A stretch of DNA of 16,577 bases from an uncultured Collinsella sp. (GTDB lineage: Bacteria; Actinomycetota; Coriobacteriia; Coriobacteriales; Coriobacteriaceae), in contig CABUHP010000012.1 in assembly GCA_902491415.1 (NCBI GenBank), forward strand, positions 1 through 16,577, read 5' to 3'. The notes below the pieces were generated by a model. That model had not been told where the DNA came from, did not search any database, and saw only the letters and a list, made by a program, of their open reading frames with translations. The position numbers and the translations under genes are program-made. This document shows positions 7,448 to 14,442 of the stretch, one piece after another; positions within the stretch are counted from its first letter, which is position 1, and each line of letters starts with the position of its first letter.

Positions 7448-8428
7448 ATGAAGTTCGCACGCGATTGTCGCTCGAGCGAATCCAACGAAGTTACCGCGCA
7501 GCTGCTGTTCGAGGCGCTGCCGTGGATTAAGAACCTGACCGGTAAGACGGTCGTTATCAAGTACGGCGGTGCCGCCATGGTCGACGAGCAGCTGCGTTGT
7601 GACGTGATGAGCGACATCGTCCTGCTCAAGATTATCGGCATGCGCCCTGTTATCGTGCACGGTGGCGGCAAGGCCATCAACGAGGCTCTCAGCCACTACG
7701 ACATCCCCGTCGAGTTTAAGAACGGCCAGCGCGTGACTGCGCCTGCCACCATGGATATCGTGCGCGAGGTGCTGGGCGGCAAGGTCAATCAGGAGCTGGT
7801 CGCGGCGCTCAACCACCACGGCAACCTGGCCGTGGGCGTGTCCGGCAGCGACGCCGGTACCCTTATCGCCGAGCCGCTCGACCCAGAGCTCGGCCGCGTA
7901 GGCAAGGTTACGCACGTCAACACCGACTATATCGAGCGCCTGCTCGACAGCGAGTACATTCCCGTTATCGCCACGGTCGCAGCGGGGGAGGACGGTGGCT
8001 TCTTCAACATCAACGCCGATACCGCCGCCGGCGCCGTTGCGGCGGCGCTTCATGCGCACAAGGCGATTTTTTTGACCGATGTCGACGGTCTGTACAAGGA
8101 CTTTAGCGACAAGGATTCGCTTATCTCCAACCTGACGCTCGACGAGGTCAATGAGATGCTCTACGGCGGCGAGGTCGACAAGGGCATGATCCCCAAGCTG
8201 CGCGCCGCCGTCGATGCGCTTACCGCTGGCGTGTTCCGAGCCCACATCATCAATGGCACGACGCCGCACTCGCTGCTGCTGGAGCTGCTGACCGATGCCG
8301 GCGTCGGCACCGTGATCCATTCCACCGAGACGGCTTACGAGTTCGATACGCACCCGCACCCGCTTTCGACCTTTGCGGCACGCCTGGCCGAGAACCTCGA
8401 CGAGGTCGAGAAGCTCCAGACGGTTTAA
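7448..8428 (+). CDS. argB: Acetylglutamate kinase
   Basis: This 326-residue kinase phosphorylates N-acetylglutamate. Family motifs are VVIKYGGAAM (catalytic Lys38), PVIVHGGGKAIN (67-78), and NINADTAAGAVAAAL (187-201). An N-terminal helical segment (about 11-30) precedes the first strand, as in the hexameric, arginine-inhibited kinases, so feedback inhibition is plausible. The chain runs about 35 residues beyond the usual core end near residue 291; that tail is charged and probably helical. The start at 7448 is preceded by GAGG at 7438-7441; an upstream in-frame ATG at 7376 gives an unlike-family extension. The 81-bp gap from argJ holds a small CCCGA/TCGGG hairpin (7370-7403) without a T run. 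Confidence 0.95.
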   Translation: MKFARDCRSSESNEVTAQLLFEALPWIKNLTGKTVVIKYGGAAMVDEQLRCDVMSDIVLLKIIGMRPVIVHGGGKAINEALSHYDIPVEFKNGQRVTAPATMDIVREVLGGKVNQELVAALNHHGNLAVGVSGSDAGTLIAEPLDPELGRVGKVTHVNTDYIERLLDSEYIPVIATVAAGEDGGFFNINADTAAGAVAAALHAHKAIFLTDVDGLYKDFSDKDSLISNLTLDEVNEMLYGGEVDKGMIPKLRAAVDALTAGVFRAHIINGTTPHSLLLELLTDAGVGTVIHSTETAYEFDTHPHPLSTFAARLAENLDEVEKLQTV

Positions 8429-8492
8429 GGTCCTGGCGCCGCATCCTAACACCCATAGCCCGCGCCGCCCGGCGCTCGACGAAAGGCACCCC

Positions 8493-9776
8493 ATGTCACT
8501 TGCTGCTCAACAATCGCTCGAATCCCACTACGTTATGCATACCTTTGGCCGCTCGCCGGTAGAGTTTGTCGAAGGCCACGGCATGAAGCTCACCGGTGAC
8601 GATGGTCGTGAGTATCTTGACTTTCTCGCTGGTATCGGTGTGTGCAGCCTTGGCCACGGCAACGTTGCAGTGCTCTCGGCGCTCGAGGCGCAGACCAAAA
8701 AGCTCATGCATGTCTCCAATTACTTCTACATCGAGCAGCGTGGACAGGTCGCGGCGCTGCTGTCCAAGCTCGCTAACGATGATGCGGACGGTGCGCGCGT
8801 GCTTGCCGACGCGATTGCTGCCGACGATGAGACCACGGCCGCTGCGCTCGGCGCTCCGACGGCGGGCGAGCAGGTGTGGGAGACGTTCTTTGCCAATTCT
8901 GGTGCTGAAGCCAACGAGGGCTCGATGAAGCTCGCGCGTCTGTACGCCAAGCGTGCTGGTAACGGCGGCAACACCATCGTATGCATGCGCGGCGGCTTCC
9001 ACGGCCGTACGCTCGAGACCATTGCCGCCACCATGCAGGATTGGCTGCAGGATAGCTTCCGCCCGCTGCCGGGCGGCTTTGTGGCCTGCACACCCAACGA
9101 TGTCGATGAGCTGCGTGCAATCTTTAAGCAGCTGGGAAGCGAGATTTGCGCCGTCATGCTCGAGCCGATTCAGGGCGAGAGCGGTGTGCACCCCATGACC
9201 GAGGAGTTTATGGCGGCAGCGCGCGACTTGGCACACGAGGTGGGTGCCGTTCTTATCGCCGACGAGGTCCAGTGCGGCATCTTCCGCTCCGGCAAGCCGT
9301 TTGCATTCCAGACCTATGGCGTGGAGCCCGACATTATGAGCCTTGCCAAGGGCATTGCCGATGGCGTGCCCATGGGTGCCGTGGTGGCAAAGAAAGAGAT
9401 TGCCGACGTGTTTAAGCCGGGTGACCACGGCTCGACCTTTGGCGGTAGCTGCTTGGCTGTCGCGGCGTGCGCTGCGACGCTCTCCGCGCTCGTGCGCGGC
9501 GACTACGCTGAGCATGCCGCCAAGGTGGGTGCTTATATGGAGCAGGCGCTGGCCAAGCTTCCGCACGTTACCGAGGTACGCGGTCGCGGCTTAATGCTCG
9601 GCTGCGATCTGGATGACGCTGCGGGCGATGCGCATGATATTGTTGCCCGCGCGCTGGCCGCCGGCGCCGTGATTAACGCTACTGGTGCCCACACGCTGCG
9701 TTTCCTGCCGCCGCTTGTCTGCGAGGAAGCCGACGTGGACAGCCTGATCGAGATTTTGTCGGACGTTTTGGCCTAA
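8493..9776 (+). CDS. argD: Acetylornithine aminotransferase
   Basis: This 427-residue PLP-dependent class III aminotransferase converts N-acetylglutamate semialdehyde to N-acetylornithine with glutamate as donor. Lys286 in SLAKGIADG is the Schiff-base lysine. FFANSGAEANE (132-142) forms the cofactor phosphate pocket, and ADEVQCGIFRSG (256-267) carries the PLP-ring aspartate. Residues about 95-128 are an extra acidic, alanine-rich stretch between KLA and the FANSGAEAN motif that most ArgD proteins lack. The start at 8493 follows GAAAGG; it lies 64 bp after argB. It is the last gene of the arg cluster. Confidence 0.95.
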   Translation: MSLAAQQSLESHYVMHTFGRSPVEFVEGHGMKLTGDDGREYLDFLAGIGVCSLGHGNVAVLSALEAQTKKLMHVSNYFYIEQRGQVAALLSKLANDDADGARVLADAIAADDETTAAALGAPTAGEQVWETFFANSGAEANEGSMKLARLYAKRAGNGGNTIVCMRGGFHGRTLETIAATMQDWLQDSFRPLPGGFVACTPNDVDELRAIFKQLGSEICAVMLEPIQGESGVHPMTEEFMAAARDLAHEVGAVLIADEVQCGIFRSGKPFAFQTYGVEPDIMSLAKGIADGVPMGAVVAKKEIADVFKPGDHGSTFGGSCLAVAACAATLSALVRGDYAEHAAKVGAYMEQALAKLPHVTEVRGRGLMLGCDLDDAAGDAHDIVARALAAGAVINATGAHTLRFLPPLVCEEADVDSLIEILSDVLA

Positions 9777-9797
9777 CACAGCGCGCTTCGCTCCTCG

Positions 9798-9873
9798 CGT
9801 GCTGCGCTGGAAAACGCTTACGCGTTTCCTCAGCTCCGCACCCTTGCGGGTTCGAATCCCTCTGCACGGGGCC
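9798..9873 (+). other. tRNA-like fragment or degenerate tRNA, plus strand
   Basis: Positions 9848-9860 read GGGTTCGAATCCC, a perfect T-arm/B-box. An outer stem pairs 9798-9804 with 9862-9868 (6 of 7). Inside are a hairpin at 9807-9833 and a CCGCA/TGCGG hairpin at 9836-9849 that resembles a class II variable arm. No D-arm with GG in its loop and no normal anticodon arm can be placed, and the 3' end reads CCCA after GG rather than a clean NCCA. It looks like a decayed tRNA, an integration scar or a tRNA-derived repeat. A competing hairpin pairs 9779-9784 with 9804-9809. Confidence 0.4.
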
Positions 9874-9874
9874 C

Positions 9875-9908
9875 AAAAAGGAAAGGCCCCCATCGCTGGG
9901 AGCCTTTT
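9875..9908. terminator. Bidirectional intrinsic terminator between argD and tRNA-Val
   Basis: A stem pairs 9882-9891 with 9898-9907 with one mismatch around a 6-nt loop. On the plus strand it ends in four T (9905-9908), closing the argD transcript. On the minus strand the tail reads TTTCCTTTTT (complement of 9875-9884), closing the tRNA-Val transcript. A second stem using GGGGCC (9868-9873) and GGCCCC (9885-9890) is mutually exclusive with it. Confidence 0.8.
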
Positions 9909-9916
9909 CAATCAAG

Positions 9917-9992
9917 TGGTGGGCGATGAGGGATTCGAACCCCCAGCCTTGTGCGTGTAAAGCACCTGCGCTAACCGTTGCGCCAATCGCCC
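9917..9992 (-). tRNA. tRNA-Val (anticodon UAC)
   Basis: Read on the minus strand from 9992, the cloverleaf is complete. The acceptor is GGGCGAT/ATCGCCC, the D-stem GCGC/GCGC, and the anticodon loop TTTACAC with UAC at 34-36. The T-arm is GGGGG-TTCGAAT-CCCTC, with discriminator A and encoded CCA (9917-9919). The outermost anticodon stem pair (27-43) is G-A, a mild mismatch. The total is 76 nt including CCA. It decodes GUA and probably GUG valine codons. It is transcribed away from asnB, which also reads minus but ends 57 bp upstream. Confidence 0.95.
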
Positions 9993-10002
9993 GCAGGGAT
10001 TG

Positions 10003-10008
10003 AGTATA
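10003..10008 (-). promoter_or_regulatory. -10 element of the tRNA-Val promoter
   Basis: On the minus strand this reads TATACT, five of six consensus bases. Transcription would start around 9996, a few bases before the mature tRNA 5' end. The -35 region is weak (GTGAAC with a 16-nt spacer). Confidence 0.5.
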
Positions 10009-10049
10009 GCGGAAACCCCGTGCTGTTCACTGCTAATTCATAACGAAAC

Positions 10050-11918
10050 TTACGCGGCGACTTCGGCGTCCGTGTCCTCGTCGATAAAGAAGCGCTTGTA
10101 CCAGATGAGGAACGTCAGCGTGGTGTAGATCTTGCGCTGGTTGAGCGCGCGACCCTCAAAGTGATCGTCAAGCAGTTTCATGAGCGCATCGGTGTCAAAG
10201 AAATCGGCAGCCCACGGTGCGGTGAAGTATTCCTTTACGTAGTCGTAGTACTTTTGCTCGCGCAGCCAGAACTTGACCGGTACGGGGAAGCCCACCTTCT
10301 TGCGCGTTGCCCACTCGTCGGGCAGCGTGCGGTTGGCAGCGTGACGCAGAACGAGCTTGCAGCCTTCTTCGTTAACACGGTAGTTGGCGGGAATGTGCTC
10401 GGCAAACTCCATGACCTTCTTGTCCAGGAACGGGACGCGGAGCTCCAGAGAATGCGCCATGCACATCTTGTCGGCCTTGAGCAGAATGTCGCCCGGCAGC
10501 CACATGTTCATATCCAAATACTGTTTCTTGGAAAGCTCGCAGCAATCGGGAACCTGCTTGTAGTACTCGGCGCACATCTCGGCGGCGTTCTTGCCGGTGT
10601 CATAAGCGGGCTTGAGCACCTCGTCGACCTCGGAGGGGTCGAACACCTTTGCCTGACCCACATACCAGCGCTCGGGAACCTCGGCGCATTTCGTCAGGAA
10701 GTTGTGGCCCTTAAAGTAGGGGAGATGCTGAACGAGCGAGCCCAGGGCGCGACGTACGCCGAGCGGCACGCGCTTCTTAAAAGAGCGCATCTCGGGGGTG
10801 TCCTCGTACCACTCGTAGCCGGCAAACAGCTCGTCGGCACCCTCGCCCGAAAGGACGACGGTGACCTCCTCGGAAGCCATCTGCGCCAGATAGTACAGCG
10901 GCACGCTGGACAGGTTCGATTGCGGCTCGTCCATGTGATACTGGATATCGGGCAGTGCATCGAAGAACTCGTCGGCGGTAATCATCTTGCGCACGTTCTT
11001 GATGCCCAGCTTGTCGGAAAGCTCGGCAGCGTAGTTGGTCTCGTTGAAGTTCTTGTAATCGAAGCCGACAGAATACGTGGTGTCGGGCATAAGGCAGGCG
11101 GCAATGTAGCTGGAGTCCACGCCGCCAGAAAGAAACGAGCCCACCTTAACATCGGCGATTCGGTGCGCAGCGACGCTTTCGTGCACGACCTTGTCGCACT
11201 CGTCCACGTACTCCTCGAAGGTCTTGGAGTTGTCGTCGGTGAAGTCACAGCTCCAGTAACGCTTGATGTCCATGGTGTTGGTCGTCAGGTCATACGTAAA
11301 GCAATGCGCCGGGGCAAGCTTGAACACGCCCTTAAAGAAGGTCTCCTCCGTGGCGGGGAATTGCAGCGTCAGGTAGGGGCGCAGCGCGTCGTGGTTGACA
11401 GCCTTCTCAAACTTGGGATGGTCCAGGAAACTCTTGATCTCGGAGCCAAACAGCAGCGAGCCATCGGATGCCTGGTAGTAATAGAACGGCTTGATACCAA
11501 AGATGTCACGAGCGCCAAAGAGCTTGTTCTTGTTCTGGTCGTGAATCACGAACGCGTACATGCCGCGCAGGCGGTTGACCAGGTCCTCGCCCCACTCCTC
11601 GTAGCCGTGTACCAGGACCTCGGTATCGGCGTTGCAGTGGAAGGCGTAGCCGGCTGCCTCCAGCTCGGCGCGAAGCTCCTGGAAGTTGTAGATCTCTCCG
11701 TTGAAGACAATCGTGACCTTGCCGTCGTCGCTCGACATGGGCTGAGCTCCAGCTTCGGAAAGATCGAGAATCGAAAGACGACGGAAGCCAAGGGCAACGT
11801 TGTCGACGATATGCTGGCCGCCCATATCGGGACCACGGTGGATGATGCGATTCATCATAGCCGTGAGAACCAGCTCACTCTGTTCATCTGTACCGGTAAA
11901 ACCGACAAAACCGCACAT
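10050..11918 (-). CDS. asnB: Asparagine synthase, glutamine-hydrolysing
   Basis: This 622-residue class II amidotransferase makes asparagine from aspartate, ATP and glutamine. Cys2 is the glutaminase nucleophile once Met1 is removed (MCGFVGFTG). RIIHRGPD (24-31) and FNGEIYNFQEL (72-82) complete the glutaminase site. The synthetase P-loop is FLSGGVDSSY (262-271). The length is nearer to Bacillus AsnB and corynebacterial LtsA (about 630-640) than to E. coli AsnB (554), so an LtsA-like role in amidating peptidoglycan cannot be excluded by eye. The start at 11918 is fixed by Cys2 and by AAAGGA just upstream; an open frame continues to 12053 but is unlike the family. A small hairpin (11951-11971) lies in its leader. 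I see no convincing promoter. Confidence 0.93.
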   Translation of the reverse strand: MCGFVGFTGTDEQSELVLTAMMNRIIHRGPDMGGQHIVDNVALGFRRLSILDLSEAGAQPMSSDDGKVTIVFNGEIYNFQELRAELEAAGYAFHCNADTEVLVHGYEEWGEDLVNRLRGMYAFVIHDQNKNKLFGARDIFGIKPFYYYQASDGSLLFGSEIKSFLDHPKFEKAVNHDALRPYLTLQFPATEETFFKGVFKLAPAHCFTYDLTTNTMDIKRYWSCDFTDDNSKTFEEYVDECDKVVHESVAAHRIADVKVGSFLSGGVDSSYIAACLMPDTTYSVGFDYKNFNETNYAAELSDKLGIKNVRKMITADEFFDALPDIQYHMDEPQSNLSSVPLYYLAQMASEEVTVVLSGEGADELFAGYEWYEDTPEMRSFKKRVPLGVRRALGSLVQHLPYFKGHNFLTKCAEVPERWYVGQAKVFDPSEVDEVLKPAYDTGKNAAEMCAEYYKQVPDCCELSKKQYLDMNMWLPGDILLKADKMCMAHSLELRVPFLDKKVMEFAEHIPANYRVNEEGCKLVLRHAANRTLPDEWATRKKVGFPVPVKFWLREQKYYDYVKEYFTAPWAADFFDTDALMKLLDDHFEGRALNQRKIYTTLTFLIWYKRFFIDEDTDAEVAA

Positions 11919-12042
11919 GCAAGATCCTTTCTGCTGACGGCTCAGGTGTACTGCCGCAAGGATTGTGGCAGCTGATGTCAAATAATCTTTACTATCATGC
12001 CAATCTTTTGTTTCGTGATAGGGCATAAGCACCGAGCGAACC

Positions 12043-12088
12043 GAAAAAACCACGGCCCGATCTTCAGACGAAGCGGCGGGCCGTGGTT
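12043..12088 (-). terminator. Strong intrinsic terminator after the amino acid transporter gene
   Basis: A perfect 12-bp inverted repeat (12048-12059 with 12077-12088) encloses a 17-nt loop. On the minus strand it is followed by a T run (complement of 12044-12049). It ends the transporter transcript 22 bp after its stop codon and separates it from asnB, so the two genes are probably not one operon. Confidence 0.9.
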
Positions 12089-12109
12089 GCGAACGCTATG
12101 TACGAGCGG

Positions 12110-14158
12110 TTAGCGCTTGCTGCGCTTGGCAAGGCGGTGCTCCACCTTGGTGACGATGTGGATGAGCGGAATCGTCACGACCAGATAGTAAAGTGCGGCG
12201 CAAATGTAGGGCGTAATGTTGCCCGTGGTGGCCGTGAGGTTTTTGGAGAACAGCATGAGCTCCATGACGCCAACGCTCGAAAGCAGCGACGTGTCCTTGT
12301 ACAGCATAACGAACTCGCTGGTCATAGTCGGTATAGCGCAACGTACGGCTTGCGGGATCACGATGCGCGACATAACTTGGGACCAAGTCATGCCAAGCGA
12401 GTAGGCAGCTTCCGATTGACCAGGCGGTACGCTCTCGATGCCGGCACGGAAAATCTCGGCAAGATAGGCCGAGCAGTTGATGGCTAGCACGCCAACGCCG
12501 AGCGGCAGATTGGGCACGTTGAGACCGATCATGGGGAACCCAAAGAACGCAATGTAGATCTGCAGGAAGAGCGGGGTTCCGCGCAGGACGTTGATGTATG
12601 TTACGGCGATGCCGCGCAGCATACGACTATGACTGATTTTCATAAAGGCAAACAGCAAGCCGATGGGGATGGCGAGCGGAAAACCGATAGCGGTCACGGC
12701 AAGTGCTATGCCCCAGCCCTTAAAGAGCGAGGCGACTGAGGTGACGATAATCTGCGGCTTGCAGAACATGCCCAAAAACGGGTTGGGGTTCCACGCGGCA
12801 ACCCAAGGCTGGGCATCGAGCCAGGCGACGATTTCTTGCACCATGGTGCTCTCCGAGACGCTGATGGTGGGGCTCTCGGGAAGATCTCGCTTGTCGCCGA
12901 CGGCGACATAGCTGCCGGTGACGGCATAGGCACCCGCGTTGCTCGGGAATACGACGTCGGGGACGACAACGCGAATCTGTGAGCCGGCGGCGACGGGATC
13001 GGCGAACTTGATGACGAGCTTTGAGCCGTCCAGCGAGCACGATGCCTTGACACCCGTCTGGTTCAGCCCGTCGAGCAGCGTGACCTTAACATCGGTGCTT
13101 TCAAATGACCCGCCCTCGGGCAGCTCAAGCTCAATTTGCGAAACGTCGCCCTCGTCGCTACCCGTTGTCGCTTCCCAGGTCAGGCGGGTTGCGATGCCGC
13201 CGAGCACGCCGTTGCCGCCGTCTTCGTTTGACTTGGCGGTCGCCGAGGTGACGGCGAGTGAAGTGCCCGTCGCGTCGTCTGAGCTCGAGGCATCCTCGTT
13301 ATCGGACCCGCTCGTGGGTGCCATGCCAAACCACTTCTCGTACAGTTTGTCATAGGCGCCGGAGCTCTTGATCTTGGCGAGGGCATCGTTGATGGCCTGT
13401 GTCAGCTCGGGGTTGTCTTTAGAGACGGCAATGCCAAACTGCTCGCCCGTCGGAACCTCTTTGATGATCTCCATACCGGTAAAGGAGTTCGAAACCATCC
13501 ACTGCTCAACGGGCAGATCGCATACGACCGCCTGGCACTGACCACTCATGACGGCGGTGAAGGCTGCCGTCCAGTCGTCAAAGTTGACGGTGGTTGCCTG
13601 CGGCAGGTTTTCGATTGCCCACTCCTCGGACGTGGTACCCGACTGCACGGCAATTTTGACGCCCGGTGCGTTGAGGCTATCGACCGTGTCGTATCCAGTG
13701 TTCTTTGCAACTGCGACGCCCTGGTTGGAGTCGATATAGGGATCGGTGAAGTCGACCTCTTCCTTGCGCTCGTCGGTAATCGTGATGTTACATGCGCCGA
13801 CATCGGTCTTTACGCCCTGCTTGACCATGGGGATAATGCCGTCGAACTTTTGCGCCGGCAAGTAGTTGAGCTCCAGACCGAGTTCGTCTGCGATCATGCC
13901 CATGAGTTCATAGGTAAAGCCCTGGTCTTCGCCGGAATCGTTGACGTATTCAAACGGGGGCGTGGCCAAGTCACTTGCGACGGTGAGCTTGCCATTCTCG
14001 ACGAGTGTGTAGGTGCTCGAGGCGTTCTGGGAGGACGAACAGCCGCTCGCGCCGATGATGGTGGCAAGGGCCACAATGACCGTCGCGAAGGCGCAGACGA
14101 TGTGCCGGGTCAACTGGACACGTGTCGAGTGGTGGCGACGTTCGAAGTGTCGTTTCAT
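12110..14158 (-). CDS. Polar amino acid ABC transporter, solute-binding lipoprotein fused to permease
   Basis: This 682-residue fusion imports a polar amino acid, perhaps glutamine, arginine or another. Residues 1-40 are a signal peptide ending in the lipobox ASGC (Cys40). Residues 50-279 are a family 3 solute-binding domain with NITITDERKEEVDFTDPY (124-141), whose Arg131 normally holds the ligand carboxylate. Residues 280-310 are a Ser/Asp-rich linker. Residues 311-435 form an unrecognised beta-rich domain. Residues 465-680 are a HisM/GlnP-like permease with the EAA-type loop EIFRAGIESVPPGQSEAAYSLG (568-589). The start at 14158 follows AAAGGA. No ATPase gene lies nearby. SBP-permease fusions such as lactococcal GlnP are known, but a beta domain between the two is not part of that standard layout. 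Confidence 0.9.
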   Translation of the reverse strand: MKRHFERRHHSTRVQLTRHIVCAFATVIVALATIIGASGCSSSQNASSTYTLVENGKLTVASDLATPPFEYVNDSGEDQGFTYELMGMIADELGLELNYLPAQKFDGIIPMVKQGVKTDVGACNITITDERKEEVDFTDPYIDSNQGVAVAKNTGYDTVDSLNAPGVKIAVQSGTTSEEWAIENLPQATTVNFDDWTAAFTAVMSGQCQAVVCDLPVEQWMVSNSFTGMEIIKEVPTGEQFGIAVSKDNPELTQAINDALAKIKSSGAYDKLYEKWFGMAPTSGSDNEDASSSDDATGTSLAVTSATAKSNEDGGNGVLGGIATRLTWEATTGSDEGDVSQIELELPEGGSFESTDVKVTLLDGLNQTGVKASCSLDGSKLVIKFADPVAAGSQIRVVVPDVVFPSNAGAYAVTGSYVAVGDKRDLPESPTISVSESTMVQEIVAWLDAQPWVAAWNPNPFLGMFCKPQIIVTSVASLFKGWGIALAVTAIGFPLAIPIGLLFAFMKISHSRMLRGIAVTYINVLRGTPLFLQIYIAFFGFPMIGLNVPNLPLGVGVLAINCSAYLAEIFRAGIESVPPGQSEAAYSLGMTWSQVMSRIVIPQAVRCAIPTMTSEFVMLYKDTSLLSSVGVMELMLFSKNLTATTGNITPYICAALYYLVVTIPLIHIVTKVEHRLAKRSKR

Positions 14159-14229
14159 CTGGAATCCTTTGCTTTGGCATGATGGGTCGGCATTGCGGGT
14201 CAATGAGGCACATCAAGACATTTGGATAA

Positions 14230-14238
14230 AGAATAGCA
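14230..14238 (-). promoter_or_regulatory. Putative extended -10 for the amino acid transporter gene
   Basis: On the minus strand this reads TG-C-TATTCT, an extended -10 placed about 72 bp before the start codon. An alternative is TGACA (-35 side) with TAAAAA 17 nt later, a little further upstream. Neither is strong. Confidence 0.3.
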
Positions 14239-14442
14239 CCCAGATTTCCTTGTTTTTACACGGGGTGGACACTGTTGTCATTTATTGGCCCACAGCACAG
14301 TCCATGCAATTTTTTAGAAGGCTGCAGTGCGCGCAAGGTCAGGTGGCATATTAGGATGGTTGATAATACAGAATGTTTCATCGTTTCTGCCGCGGGACGT
14401 CTTTTGCCCTTTAAGGCTGAATTTAGCGAGAGAGGTCTTTGT

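Noticed and set aside
6920-8494. Antisense open frame of 524 codons opposite argJ and argB
   Set aside because: It spans two well-supported genes and their gap, encodes no known motif, and is typical of GC-rich shadow frames.
10161-11975. Plus-strand open frame of 604 codons opposite asnB
   Set aside because: asnB on the minus strand is unambiguous (Cys2, SGGVDSS). The plus-strand product has no domain and is a mirror of it.
14275-14442. N-terminal extension of murE to 14275
   Set aside because: The extra 56 residues do not resemble a Mur ligase start, and a Shine-Dalgarno is correctly placed before the ATG at 14443.
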